Origin: Cladophialophora immunda
Taxonomy: Eukaryota > Ascomycota > Eurotiomycetes > Chaetothyriales > Herpotrichiellaceae
DNA length: 64,000 bases
NCBI RefSeq assembly: GCF_000835495.1
Contig: NW_015622541.1
Location: forward strand, 1,178,001 to 1,242,000
Direction of reading: 5' to 3'
Part shown: positions 31,485 to 43,432 of the stretch, piece by piece
Numbering within the stretch: the first letter of the stretch is position 1
How the letters are laid out: every line of letters starts with the position of its first letter
Made by a program: the position numbers and the translations under genes
The notes under the pieces: generated by a model
Seen by the model: only the letters and a program-made list of their open reading frames with translations
Databases searched by the model: none
What the model was told of the DNA's origin: nothing

Positions 31485-32939
31485 ATGAAGTCGTTCTGCC
31501 TCGAAAGGCCTGAATCGGAGGATGTAAGATACATCAAGAAAGAAGTCATTTCGGTATAGAGTCGAGCGCCCAAGCTACTTCCACCATACCTGAACTCACT
31601 ACTCCTAGCCGCACAAGTCAATCTTGTCACCAGAGTTCGAACCCCCTTCCATACCTGAAGATGAAAAGTACGAGGGAACAGAGGTAGACCCGAACGTTCT
31701 GTCAGGTACTGTCTATACCACGAACCACCTCGAGGGGACTGACTACTAAAGATCAACCCCTAGCACTCCCCGATGGGACGCGGGCCATCTGGTCAGCGAC
31801 ATACAGAGCCTCGTTCTGGGCCATCAGCACAAAAATTGACGCTGAGGACCCAGAAGGTGACAAGAAGTCCTACTTCATGAAGGTAAGACGAACGGAAACG
31901 CTCAGCCTAACGCGTACAGTGTTGATTCAGGGCGACGATAAGGTTTACACGACTGTCAAGGCTCAAGCACAGGCAATTGGCGAGTACTTGTCCACAAAAG
32001 CCATATACGCTGTCATCCCCGACAGCGTGCCCAGGCCTATCGCACTCGGCTCCCTCGCCCGAGATCCAAGCAAGCATTTCTACCTCGCCGAGTACAAAGA
32101 CATGAAAGAAGAAATGCCACCTCTACGAGATCTGGCCTCGGTCATCGCCAACCTGCACAACAACTCCATCTCCCCCAACGGACGATTCGGGTTCCAGGTG
32201 CCGACGTCGCAATCCCTGCAGCTCGAGAACACCTGGTGCGACACGTGGGAAGAGTTCTTCACCCGCGCGTTCCGCAACACGGTCCGACTCGAGCAGGAGA
32301 TCCAGGGCGCCCACGACGAGCTGCAGCGGCTGGCCGACGAGATGTGCGACAAGGTGATCCCTCGCCTGCTCCGTCCGATGGAGACCGGAGGCCGGAAGCT
32401 CAAGCCCACCCTCCTGCACGGGGACCTGTGGCACGGCAACATCGGCGTGGACCTCATGACCGACCAGGTGGTGCTGTACGACTGCTGCGCGTTCTACGGC
32501 CATCATGAGTGTGAGTGTTTTCCTTTTCCTCGTTGAACGAAAGAAATACCACACAGGTCTTGCCTCAACGCGGCCCACACAGATGTCGATTGGCTATATA
32601 TTTACACCCCTTGACTGATTGATCTATCTAACCTACGTGGATCGAGCAGACGACCTCGGCATGTTCCGCGCGTCGCGCTACCGCACCTCCCGGGCGCACG
32701 TGGATGCGTACAACGAGCTCGTCCCAATCTCCGACCCGGCCGCGGACTTCGACGACCGGAACGCGCTGTACGCGCTGCGCGTCGACCTCGAGGTGTCGTG
32801 CGGGTGGCCCGAGAACAAGAGGATGAGGCAGCTCGCTATCGAGGAGATGAGGCGCCTGGTCGGAAAGTATCCCGGGGGATATGAGGCGTGGGAGAAGGAG
32901 GAAGTGGAGGAGGAGGACCGTGGTAAGAGGAGGCACTAA
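31485..32939 (+). CDS. Fructosamine/ribulosamine 3-kinase family protein
   Basis: Five exons (31485-31553, 31609-31705, 31764-31882, 31931-32510, 32650-32939) join in phase to 384 residues; introns are 55, 58, 48 and 139 nt. Family marks: ALPDGTRAIW near the start, a Lys in KSYFMK, the catalytic HGDLWHGNIGVD, the following VLYDCCAFYGHHEYDDLGMFR, and a C-terminal YNELVPISDP. Members phosphorylate sugar adducts on protein amines so that they fall off. The exact substrate is unknown, and many fungal members are uncharacterised. The first exon and its ATG are plausible but the least certain part. The tail is Glu/Arg-rich. Confidence 0.85.
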
Positions 32940-33159
32940 GGGTGGCGGAAGGGGAAGGACGGAAGACGAAGAAGAGAGAACGCGAGAGAGAAATAAAGGG
33001 GGCAAGGGGAAGGGGGAAGGAGAAAGCGGGTCTCAAGGCACAGAAGATGAGGAGCATAGGGTTGAGAACCACAAAATACCCGCCATGAGACCAGAATTAT
33101 AGACAATATGGATGTAGTGCTATGTCGACTCACCTAGCCAGCCCGCCAGCTAAATTTTC

Positions 33160-35125
33160 TCATTGCCCGTGAGCCGCAGTGCTCGTTGTGACGGACAGCA
33201 TTTCCCAAATAGCACATCCCCCAGCGTCACAGGCCCAATCAGCCCACAAATACGCCTGCAAAATGCTCTTCAACTGCGTCCAGGTCGAAACATCTGACCC
33301 TCCCAAGTATCTCCCGAGACTCTCAAGGAAGAACGCTCTCTCTTTTGCTTGAGAGCCTGAAGTCGCCATGATGCCCATTGTCGCGGCCCAGACCAGGATC
33401 CTGTTGTCGAGGGTTAAATACGGAGGGTGGAAAGATCGAGGCTGCGACGGGCCTCCTAGATGGTTGCCTTCCCCTCTCAGAGTATCACAGAGTCTGCGGA
33501 CGAGGACCTTCATCGGCTCCGGGTGCGGCAGTGGGAAAATCACGCCGTGGGTGAATATCATGGCCGATGTCCACATCAAATTCTCGACAAAATTGTTGGG
33601 ATCGGGAGAGTATGCCAGAAGGCGGTATTCAATGAGGTTTCTGAGCACCATGACGTCCTCTGACGAAGCCATATGGCCAGAAGATGAGTCTCGATGGCCG
33701 CCTTGAAAATTCGCCGGGCTCAGTCTCACAAGGGTGGAGATCCATGAGCAGAGTATTTGGATGTCTTCGAAAATCTCGCCAAGCGCAGAATTCAGAGAAA
33801 GATGTTGATGTATCTCACCCCCAACCCGAGCATGCTGTATCGTTAGAGCGGCCGCCATCCTCAACGTCGGCATCTTTCTCTCAAGAAATTCAATGCTTGA
33901 TGGTGGCAACTCAAATCTTGGTCTCTCCAAGCGCTTTGCGCTCTCGATAATGTCAAACAGATGCAAGGCCTCTGCAAAACCAGGAGCCTTCACCCGTTGA
34001 AGACCACCTTTGAGAACCACGAGCATTTCTAGCTTTGAGAGATGAAGGGAGGCTTCGGAGCTTGGGGAAGGAGTGTCAGATAAGCCCCAGAGGTGCAAGT
34101 ATTGCAGGCGCCGGAGAAAGATGGGAGGTTTGAAGAGGACCCTCAGTCTCACGCTCGGAGTTTTGAGAGGGTCAGAAAATCTACTGATGTTTCTGATCCC
34201 AGTAGCCTTTGCAAGATGCATCACAGCGAACAAAAGGTCGTCGTCAACATCGACATACATCCCACCATTGCCGTTAGCAACACCTCCTGAACCTCCTTCG
34301 AATCGACTCTCATTTTTGCCCTCGCTCGGATTGAGATACGGTGTCGAGCGAAGCCCAGACAGCAGCCGCCTTATCTCTCGAATCAATTCATTCGTGCTGC
34401 CCAGCATCGCTAGACCATATCGTCTCCCCCGAAGGAGCTCAATATCCAGACATGTTCCAACGACAATTGCGTGTCGCATGACAGGGACAGCAAGGATACG
34501 CCGAAACCATATGTCGGGGAGAGGTGAAGATGCGCAGCTTAAGTCGTGGCAAGGAAGACAGGACGAGAATGTGGGCCAAAGTGCATCCCTCGCTGCAAGT
34601 GCGTTGACTGCCTTGTTAGCAATGATGCAGGCAATGGGGAGCAACTTTGGGAGTACGAGCCACTCCAAGTGTTTGAGGAGTCAAGGGAAGGATGGGCCGC
34701 CGTACCAAAGAAAAGAACCTCTCGTACGACCGGATCGTCTAAGCCATCAGGGCAGAACGTCGGCGATTGGATTGGAACGGTCGACGTCGAATGATGCCCT
34801 AGATCGGCTCCAGGGCAATGACCATGTTTCTTGTCTGTACCGAAGACTTGAGCCAACTTAGCCTGCCGAAGCCTTTCCCCTAAGTATTCAAACCAGAACG
34901 TCAGTCCGCAAGGCCGCCTTCGCAAGGGAGAGCCGCCCTCGGAGCTTGACCAGAGCATAGATGAAGCCCTGGAGACAATGGCAAGCTCTTACTGTACGCC
35001 CGCTGATTAAGGCGATTCTGAAGCATTTTCCGCCTCTTTTGATCCGAAACCCCTGACCAGTCATCCTGAATGTCCTCGCTATAGGTCTGACTGACAAATG
35101 TATAATGGGCGGTGGGTAGGAACAT
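33160..35125 (-). CDS. Fungal transcription regulator, bZIP-like start and Fungal_trans_2-like body (exon structure unresolved)
   Basis: The main exon (about 34680-33160, ~500 residues) has marks of the fungal-specific C-terminal regulator domain: MLVVLKGGLQRVKAPGF; LDNRILVWAATMGIMA; LWADWACDAGGCAIWEML. A separate upstream exon starts at ATG 35125 and carries a basic stretch DQKRRKMLQNRLNQRAY like the bZIP-type start of many fungal regulators. Several introns between 35000 and 34670 are needed. Good donors are visible but no full path could be fixed, so the two parts might even be two genes. The long frame itself begins at TTG, so it is not a complete gene. Confidence 0.6.
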
Positions 35126-35737
35126 GGTTCTCGGCCGATAGTTTGCACCTCAATCAACGTAGTGGGCGCTGAGGGCCTCGCTTGACGAAACCTTGACCGT
35201 GAGGAACGATCTCGAAGTAGCCTCGTACACAGAAATCCCCGTAGAAAGCGAAAGTTCTCGGAGAAGAGCAAGATAGTTCGACATGAAGGAGAGGGAAGCA
35301 ATAGTCCAGAGCCACTGCGGGCACGCATCAATCTCGGACGAATGACGGGCGGAGATGGTCGGCCGCTGATTGGTCAACTTCGAGAACAGGGACAAACTTC
35401 AACTGACAGGGGCATAAGCGACTTGCATCACCATCTTCTCCACCAAAACTCTCAGCCTCGTCCTTAGAGTGTTCGCCTTGACTTCTGGCGCAATGGACTG
35501 CTTCGTCCTGCCCTTGCTGACAGATCAGAGCAATGCTCTGGCCTGCTGTTCGATCAGAAAGCCATCTAGCCCGCACGAACTCGCTTTGATCTCATCCGGC
35601 AGTGTCGTCCCAAAACACGATATAAGGACGGGAGAGCGTCGCAAAGAGACAGCGATCACAGTTCGCCAAACGTGAGTCGGAAAAGGAGGACAGGAGAGAT
35701 CAAGGAAAACGTCAGAACGGCTATCTCAAACCAATCA
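35126..35737. other. Divergent promoter between regulator and dehydrogenase
   Basis: No supported gene. The stretch holds the leader of the short-chain dehydrogenase gene. Confidence 0.4.
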
Positions 35738-36647
35738 ATGGCCACAAACTCAACTTCTGATCCTTCATTGCTCCAAGGCAAGGTGGCTTTGGTCACTGGC
35801 GGGTCTCGCGGGGTGAGTCCCAGTCCTCTGCTCTCCTCTTCGCTTCAATCGCGCACGCATTGTCTGACACTTTGAGATGCTGTTATAGATCGGCGCCGGC
35901 ATCGCGCTCCAATTTGCCCGCAAAGGAATCGCCGCAATAGCAATAACGTACGCCACCAACCTCAAAGCTGCGGAGGAGACTTTGTCCAAATGCCGTTCCA
36001 TTTCCCCAAGTTTGAAAACAGCTGCCATCCAAGCCGATGTCCTTGATCCGTCCATCGGTCCGAACCTCATTCCAAAGGTGCTCAAAGGGCTGGAAACGGA
36101 CAGGATCGATATCGTCGTCAACAACGCCGCCCTTGTTAACGACCTGAGTCTGGTCCAGCCATTTGCCAACGCAACCTCCGACGCTTTCGGGAAGACAATG
36201 CAGGGCAATGTATTCGCACCTATGAGCATTATCAACTCGGCATTGCCTCATTTTCCACCTAAAGGGGGTAGAGTGATAAACATTTCGAGTGTTGCAAGCA
36301 AGCTCGCGAATTCTGATCCGGTCCTAACCTACGGAGCATCCAAGGCCGCGCTGGACAGCATCACACGATCCCTGGCAAGTCTTCTGGGCATGAAGACCGG
36401 CGCGACGTTCAATAGTGTGTCCGTGGGTCCAACCAGCACGGATACGGTGCAGGCCGTGATCCAAGAGTTCGGGGAGAAGTTTGTCGAGGATGCCACCAAG
36501 TTATTCACGACCGAAAGGAGATTGGCTGAGCCAGAGGATATCGCCTTCGTGGTTGGTTTTCTGGCAAGTGACGAGGCAAGGTGGATCAATGGATCCCATA
36601 TCGCGGCCAATGGGGGAAATAAGGAACTGTTGGCTTTGCAGGGATAG
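35738..36647 (+). CDS. Short-chain dehydrogenase/reductase
   Basis: Exons 35738-35812 and 35889-36647 (76-nt intron) give 277 residues. The classical SDR pattern is complete: TGGSRGIG cofactor motif (residues 20-27), NNAA, Ser in NISSVAS, and the active-site pair Tyr173/Lys177 (YGASK). The Arg/Ser after the Gly motif suggests NADP(H). The C-terminus INGSHIAANGGN fits the usual last strand. The ATG at 35738 gives a normal SDR start; the longer frame to 35672 begins with GTG. The substrate is unknown. The divergent regulator gene next door could control it, but nothing shows that. Confidence 0.9.
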
Positions 36648-36753
36648 AAGGCCTCATGGGATCTGCAAAAGAAGGCTTAGATCTCCATGATGGCTAGATA
36701 CAAGTGCAGACTGATATCAAGGTAGTCTTCTGATCATCGACCATCCCTTGTTG

Positions 36754-37404
36754 TCAGATAATACCACGGGATCCTGCATCCTCTCTGTCCCGAGCTGTTG
36801 TTTGCTTAGTAATGTTCAGAAGTTCCGACGAGAACGCGGTCAGTGTTGTTGAGCATGACAACAGAACATTTCTGAAATACTCGAGCAGTATGAGATATTG
36901 ACGTGTCTTGGCCGCTGAGAAATCTTCAGACCTATGTCCCTTCGAGACTATTTTGGACGCTTTTCCATGTCGTGTCTTCAGGGCAAAGGATCGTTTCTTC
37001 CTTTGCAACCACCCAAGGAGAGCAGGCCTCTGGGGTTTCTTTGTCTGAACATTAGGGCTCAAAATGACATCTTGGTGCTGGTCAATCCCGTCATGGGACA
37101 TGCCCTGGTCTTCTCCACTACTCGGCAACGACTGGTCAAGAGTGATTATGGTAGCATGGAGTCCGCGCTTCGGGCAGCTTTTGCATGGTGGTATAATTTC
37201 GAACTCTGAAGCGTCTGCCCATCGTCTTGCATTTCTGGCGGGTAACACCCCCTTGGACAATAGCATATCACAAAGTGGTGTCTTATTGCCTCTTCCCTTG
37301 GAATCGCGATCCCAGCTGTTATGGTGGTCCGTTATTTCGGTGGCGCAGATCTGGTCGACCCACTCGTGCAAGTGAAGGACTGAGGCAAGGGTGGAAGTCT
37401 CCAT
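36754..37404 (-). CDS. Hypothetical protein
   Basis: A single-exon frame of 216 residues from the ATG at 37404 (METSTLASVLHLHEW). The longer frame to 37542 starts at TTG. There is a Cys pair (PPCKSCPKRG), a basic middle (LLGWLQRKKRSFALKTRHGK) and a helical end (YLILLEYFRNVLLS). No known domain is recognised. Nuclear or cytosolic location is likely, since there is no signal peptide. Confidence 0.5.
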   Translation of the reverse strand: METSTLASVLHLHEWVDQICATEITDHHNSWDRDSKGRGNKTPLCDMLLSKGVLPARNARRWADASEFEIIPPCKSCPKRGLHATIITLDQSLPSSGEDQGMSHDGIDQHQDVILSPNVQTKKPQRPALLGWLQRKKRSFALKTRHGKASKIVSKGHRSEDFSAAKTRQYLILLEYFRNVLLSCSTTLTAFSSELLNITKQTTARDREDAGSRGII

Positions 37405-37942
37405 TGCAGTGGCTGACTGAAAACTAGAGATTTGTGACAAGTGGAGGATCCGTATTTCAATCACAGAAATGTAGGCTGTACTGGTGGACAGTGTCTGACA
37501 CGTTGAAAGAACCGAGGACTGTTGACGTAGCGTGTAGTTCAATGGTTATGTTGAGTGATCGAAATGGAGTAAGACATGTAACGAACAGAACTGTAGTGGA
37601 TATATGACAACTGAGGTTGGAATAGTAGAATGTTGGGCTGGCCAAATAGAAGAATGTTGCGAAGGTCGAAGAAGCTGACATGCGCTTGCTGTAGAATGAA
37701 GGCCCAGTCTGCAGCGAACGGGCAGCTTCGAAGAGCAACGCGATAATAGGCAAGAGCCACTAGGCCAAAGAAACAAGAAGCGTGGTCGAAGATGAGAATC
37801 TCTTGATCAACAGGAGCGGAAACAAAACACCGCTGTCCTGCTCCGGGACATTTCCCATCTGACGTTCTCCCGTTTTGTGAAGCCAGAGAGTATAGAGTAC
37901 AAAATCCTGAAGTATACATACCTTTGAGGTGGAGCCAGAAAT
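37405..37942. other. Upstream region of the hypothetical gene / 3' end of MAS2
   Basis: Several minus-strand frames up to 151 codons overlap here, but none has domain support. They probably fall in the 3' UTR of the peptidase gene. Confidence 0.4.
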
Positions 37943-39721
37943 CTACAGTCGTCCCAGTTTCCATCTGGCAATGCGCGACTGTACATCTTCCCACGGTATT
38001 TGTTTAACCTTTTTCCCACTCAAGTCTTCCCCCTCTTGAATAACCACCGTTGGTGCGCCGGTGCCATGGCCCCTGTTGTCCACCTTCCCAGTGAATATTT
38101 GTGAGGCCACCCGCCTCAAATCTGCCACCGTAAGGGCATCAATTTTTTCGCACATTTCCTTGACGCCGACTTTTCGTCCATGAACCTGAACTTGACGGCC
38201 AAGGTCCTCCAGTTCAACCAGCCTCGACTCGAGGTTCATCAGAAGGCTGAATCGCAGTTGATTCTTGGCTCGATTGACTTCTGCGATGTTCAAACTGGAG
38301 AAGCCGGATTCTAAGGTGAGTGCCTGTAGCTCGCGGCAAATCACGTCCACCATGTGACCGACTCGACCGGGCTCACAAGCTCCGGCAATCCCGAAGAGTC
38401 CACTGTCGGTATAGCTGTGGTTGAAAGCCACGCAGCTCTCGACCCATCCGTGCTGATTGAGGACATTGGTGTACAGTCGAGAATACATTCCTTTACCGGG
38501 ACCGCCGGCCGAAAACGACCCACCACCACCGAGCAGAGTCTGAAGCGTAGCCTGAGCGTAGATATCTTCTGAAGAAATAGGCAAGCCTTCAAATGCGATA
38601 TGAACGTAGGAGAGGGGCACCGTGAATTTGTTTGGCGGCGGAGGCAGCGTCGGGAGCGCGAGATATCCTCCTGTGTAGTGAGATGGCATCGTGAGAAGAG
38701 ATTCAGGAGAAGGTTGAATGAGAGAGGGATCGAGTGGTGATACAGTTGCATGATGGGGTGCTGAGGTGGAGAAGCTGTTGAACCCGGGAATCTTGGATAA
38801 AAGTCTGCTTGTGGGAGATTGTGGTGGAGCTTGTTGCTGTGTATTTGCTTGCGGTGAGGTTGTCTCGGTAGATTGCGATGCATTCTGCGATAGCGATGGT
38901 ATTTCGGATTTGGCCATATCTCCAAAGTACTTTTCCGTCAAACGGACAGCTTCCTCGTGCGGAATGCCGGCGAAAGCTACCACTATCCGCTCGGGCTTGT
39001 AGAAAACGCTTCGATATTTCTCAATAAGCCCCTTCGTGATGTAGGGCAATTTCTCTCGAGGACACAAAAGCGGATGTCCCAAGGTGTTATCCTTGTATGC
39101 GGCCATGTGCAATAGTTCGGGAATGATCAGATCCGGTTTAGCCCATATTTCCTGAATCTCATACTCGGCGGTTTCCAGTTGTTGTGCCACCTCTTCATCC
39201 GTGATCAAGGGATCTCGAATGGTTTCTGCGAGCAGGGCGATCGTCTCGGGGACGCTGGCGTTAAACGTGGCGGACTGATACATTAAAGCCTCTCTGGAAG
39301 AAGCACATTGAATGTTTCCCCCTAGCGATTCCAACGCCTCCAACATCTGGTCTGCAGTCCTGCTCTTTGTCGACTTGAAGGCCAGGCGGTCCACAATATG
39401 ACTGACGCCCCGAAGAGCGTCGTCCTCGTATCGAGACCCAGCGTCGAGGTAGACGCCAACGCCCGAGAAGGGGCCCGGTAGTGATTCTGTAGCGACTCGA
39501 ACGCCATTGGGCAACTGTGTAATGTGATCTAGTTCAACAGGATCCTGAGCAGATGCGGTGGTCAGACAAATATCACTTGCTTATCGGCGTGCGGAGGTGC
39601 GGAGGTGCGGACGTACTTTGTGCATGGGATCTCTGACGGTAGCATAGTTCCTCGCCACAGGCCTTGAGGCCTTGGTAGATAGTCTAGCATTGCGCAGAGC
39701 TCTCACCGCTGCAGTGCGCAT
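37943..39721 (-). CDS. MAS2: Mitochondrial processing peptidase subunit alpha
   Basis: Exons 39721-39617 and 39544-37943 (72-nt intron) give 568 residues. The first ~30 residues are an Arg/Ala-rich mitochondrial presequence (MRTAAVRALRNARLSTKA). M16 peptidase fold: the place of the zinc motif reads HIVDRLAFKSTKSRT, lacking the HxxEH of the beta subunit as expected for alpha. The glycine-rich substrate loop is present (LLGGGGSFSAGGPGKGMYS). With the beta subunit it cleaves presequences of imported precursors in the matrix. A fungal-type Ser/Pro/Gln-rich insert lies near residues 260-330. Confidence 0.93.
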
Positions 39722-40826
39722 GCTGGCGATGGTGGGAGGATGTGGAGGGAATCACAAAGATGGAAAAGAGGTCGCCGCGGTCGAGGTCAAAGTGGTCAAG
39801 AAAATAATGTCCGCAGGCAAATTGAGCAAGATGTCGGAGTGCCACCACCACCTGTGGAGGTTTTTGTGGAGATGAAGACGCTGTGATACGATAGGCTAGA
39901 CGTGGTGGTCCGCAGGTAACGTCCTGTAGTAAGGCTATCAGCCAGTCTGACGATAGCCGGAGGGTACAAGGTGAGAAGAGGATAGACAGTGCGACTAGCT
40001 AATTGAGATAGAGATCGAGAGGCGACCATGGGTGTTGGGTGTTCTGGTTCGTCGGGGCTAGTGAGGCCCTTGTGGTCAGCCCCAGGGCAGCAGTTGGTGC
40101 CTGTAGCCGACTTGAATATGCTCGATGACATCGTTGGCCGCCGCCGTGGTCAAGCCGACTGAACTCCCTCCCTTGTGCTCCGTACAGACAGGAGTAGTTG
40201 ATCTTGAGATGCCTCTTACTTATTCTTCCTGATCTCCTGGGGACTTCGTGTCCCGGTCAATTCCCTCTTATGTCTGAGTATCCGCGAGCTCCACGTTCCA
40301 CGTCCATATAATTCCTCGTTCCAACGTCCCACGCCTTACGCCTTGTTGCTCCCTGAATTATAGGCGTCTTTCCGCCAATTGAAGTTGCCCTGAATTGGGG
40401 ACTGCGCAACGACACGAACCACCCTCCCCCCCTAAAAGTGCTTGCTCCAACAAACATCCCTGCCGTGGCCCTTCCCACACTCTCTGAGGCCCTGTCTGTC
40501 CAACTGCGGGCGCATCCTCATACATCATATTATCCACCATCTATTTACCAAAGTTAGAGAACCCTCTGCTCTACCTCCTTTGCTGGAGCGTTGAGAGACT
40601 CGAGCCCGCGCCTCAGCGAAGGCGTATCTTGCATCGAGCCGACTGAGGGAGTTCTCGACACGAAAGGAGCGACATCCTGGGTTTTGTTGTTGGCGTTGCC
40701 GTTGTTGCTTACAGCCGCCGTTGCCGCCTTTGCCTGTAGTGCAGTGTTCCTGCCCTCAACCACCTGCCTTGCCCTGTCTGGGAACTCAGTCTCGATCCGT
40801 ACCCTCTTCCTTCACGTCAGTTCCCC
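39722..40826. promoter_or_regulatory. Divergent promoter region, MAS2 and FHA-RING gene
   Basis: The region includes long leaders for both genes. On the minus strand an ATG frame of 111 codons (40131-39796) ends 75 nt before the MAS2 start. If transcribed, it would be an upstream ORF. Confidence 0.45.
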
Positions 40827-42736
40827 ATGATCTCGCCGTCCGCCGCTGTTACCTCCCCAGCGGCTACCGAACCGAGTGTCAACAGAACCACATCTGCAAG
40901 GCGCCGAGGTTTGAGTTACCTGCGTGCTCTTTCGCACAATCGTTCATCGGGTGGCACGAGCCCGAACGAGCCCTCCCGCTCGCCCAGGCACTACTTCCAG
41001 AGATCACTTAGTTACAACGACAATCGACCAGATCCTATAACGAGTCGACGACGGAGCACGTCTCGGCCCAACGAACCTACAACCTTCCTCTCCTCAGACA
41101 CGCGTCAGGTCGACACAAGGAGCCCTTCGCCCCGCGTCGAGCAGGAGCCGCCTGCAGACCAAGTGGAACACACAAGTGCGGAGGATATGGCGAGACATCG
41201 ATCATCCACGTCGAGGAGGACTGCCAGCAACAACAATCCTCAGCCCGAGGCCTCAGCGGCGGAAGCGTCAGACTCAGTCCCGAGACCTGCCCACGCAAGA
41301 ACCAATAACAAGACTACTTCAGGCACAAAAGGAGAGACACAGGAGGGGGAGACGAAGCAACATTTACCGACCATTCGTTTCTTTCCTCACCAGGAAATCA
41401 GGAATGGAAGACCCTCACTCAACTTCTCCCCAATCACGCGCACCTTACCCGGTGAGCATTCTATCATCAGAGTTGGCCGCTATTCTGAGCGTGAAGGTGT
41501 CCCTTCGGCCAATCCTACTGGCCCCTCTGATGCTCCGGTCGGTTTCAAGTCAAAGGTCGTCAGCCGAAAACACTGCGAGTTCAGTTTTCTTGACGGACAA
41601 TGGCAAATCAAAGACGTTGCATCTTCCTCTGGTACTTTCTTGAACCACATCAGACTAAGTCAGCCAAACACCGAATCGAGACTATTTCCGATCAAAGATG
41701 GCGATATCGTCCAATTGGGCATTGACTTCCGTGGCGGAGAGGAAATGATCTTTCGCTGTGTCAAAATCCGTATTGAATGCAACCGGGCCTGGCAAAAGAA
41801 ACCAAACAATTTCAAGTAAGCCAACCCTTGAGAGTTCGATGGTAGAAACTGACAGATTCCACAGCAAAAGCAGGCATCAACAACTGCAGAGCCTTGCGAA
41901 GGACCAACCGTCTGCAGATACTAACAGTGGTGAATGTTCGATATGTCTGGGTTCTGTCTTGGTAGGTCTCTGGAGAGCCATCAATTCCCTCTCGCTAACA
42001 TCCTGTCCAGCCCTGTCAAGCGTTATTCGTGGCTCCATGCGCCCATGTCTGGCATTACAAATGTATTCGACCCTTACTCGAAGGCAAAAACAGTGTTTAC
42101 CCACAATTCCAATGTCCAAATTGCCGGGCTTATTCAGATCTGACCGCCGATGTGGACCTTGCTCAATCCGACATAGACGAATGGATGGAGAATACAGATG
42201 ATCCAGAGAATCAGACCGCCGAGGCCAGTGCCGACGCCGCGATTGAAGCAAATCAGGGCTCAGATGCACATATCAATGGTCAAGTAACAGGTGAACCCGA
42301 CTCCGCCAATGCGACCATGCCAACTACTACCATAGATGGCGACGACATTCAAATGGATACAGGCTCCGAAAATCCTCCCGTCACGATATCTCAGTCCGAA
42401 ACCATCGATGAAAATCCTCCTGCGGCAACTCCAAATGCGTCGGGGCTTTTGGCCCGGAGACAAGCTACGAATCCGCGTTCTTCTGAGCTTTCAATGACCG
42501 GTAATATCGACATGCCTGACCAACCGGTTGAGGATGAGATGCAGGCTCAGCTTGAACAGCAACGTACCCACACCCAAACCCCGGATCCCGATCAAGTGGT
42601 GGTTGTGGAAGGCCCATTGACACCCAGGAATAATGCAGGGCCCTTTGTTTTTGACGGTAGTGCTGGCAGGTCTGATGCGAGACAGTTGATGGTACCGGGA
42701 TTGGCGGATGTGGTTGATGGAAATCGTTTGTCGTGA
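40827..42736 (+). CDS. dma1: FHA-RING E3 ubiquitin ligase, Dma1/Chf family
   Basis: Exons 40827-41815, 41865-41961 and 42011-42736 (two 49-nt introns) give 603 residues. An Arg/Ser-rich disordered N-terminus (~180) is followed by an FHA domain (IIRVGRYSE, VVSRKHCEF, ASSSGTFLN, KDGDIVQLGIDFRGG) that reads phospho-Thr. Then comes a RING built over intron 2: CSICLGSVLPC, APCAHVWHYKC, QCPNC. In yeasts Dma1-type ligases act in the spindle and septation checkpoint, delaying mitotic exit and cytokinesis. The acidic C-terminus (DEWMENTDD) and long tail are typical of filamentous fungi. For intron 1 the acceptor at 41864 was preferred over one at 41855, which would leave no room after the CTGAC branch. 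Confidence 0.88.
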
Positions 42737-43432
42737 ATTTGTTGAAGTCCCACTCTGATAGAGCTCCTGAAGATCTGATAGGAGCAGGCTCTAGACGCAT
42801 GGGGTTGACGGTGCGAGATTTGATACTTTGGTGCCCATGGATGGAACATGGAGACAGGGTCATGACACCACGGACACGAATTGTGGGCAAAAAGGAGGCG
42901 CATCCCGCTGCTTCCAGGGTCAGGGTCAGGATCAGTGTTTTCGAACATCCGGCGATAGCGATATTCTTGAGCGGCTTATCTGTAGTATCCATGACGAAGT
43001 ATACTTACTGTTTGCCCTTGTGGCCGATTTCCAGTGGATGCTGCATTGTGTATGGATGCAGGTCATAATGTGTATTAGATATATTTCTATTTTTATGTAC
43101 GTGCTTTGGAAGGAGACATGACGATATCCTCGTTCCCAGATATCATTCGTTGTCACAGGCTACAGCCTCGCCCAGCCTAGCCTCGCCTCGCCTCGTGAAG
43201 ACTTGGTCCTCGACACCACTCAGGGAATATATCTACACTCACTATTACAGTACCTTGGTATGTACCAAGCAAGTCCGGGGATTCCAAGTACACAATTGGA
43301 TCCAAGCACCACGTTAACACGCGGTATTAGAGAACACTCTCGCGAGTCGCGAGTCCTCGGGGGCGTCTAACTGTAGATTAATCGAATCTGTCTGGGGGTC
43401 TTCGCGTCTTACTCTCTCTACTGTAGATTGCT
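42737..43432. other. Convergent 3' intergenic region with small palindromes
   Basis: No gene is seen. It contains the inverted repeat CTTGGTA-TG-TACCAAG near 43253-43268, a CTCGCGAGTCGCGAG near 43338-43352, and two copies of CTGTAGATT near 43369 and 43421. Confidence 0.45.

Noticed and set aside
39796..40131. 111-codon minus-strand ATG frame upstream of MAS2
   Set aside because: It lies in the MAS2 leader region, has low-complexity Ser/Thr-rich sequence and no domain. At most it is a long uORF.
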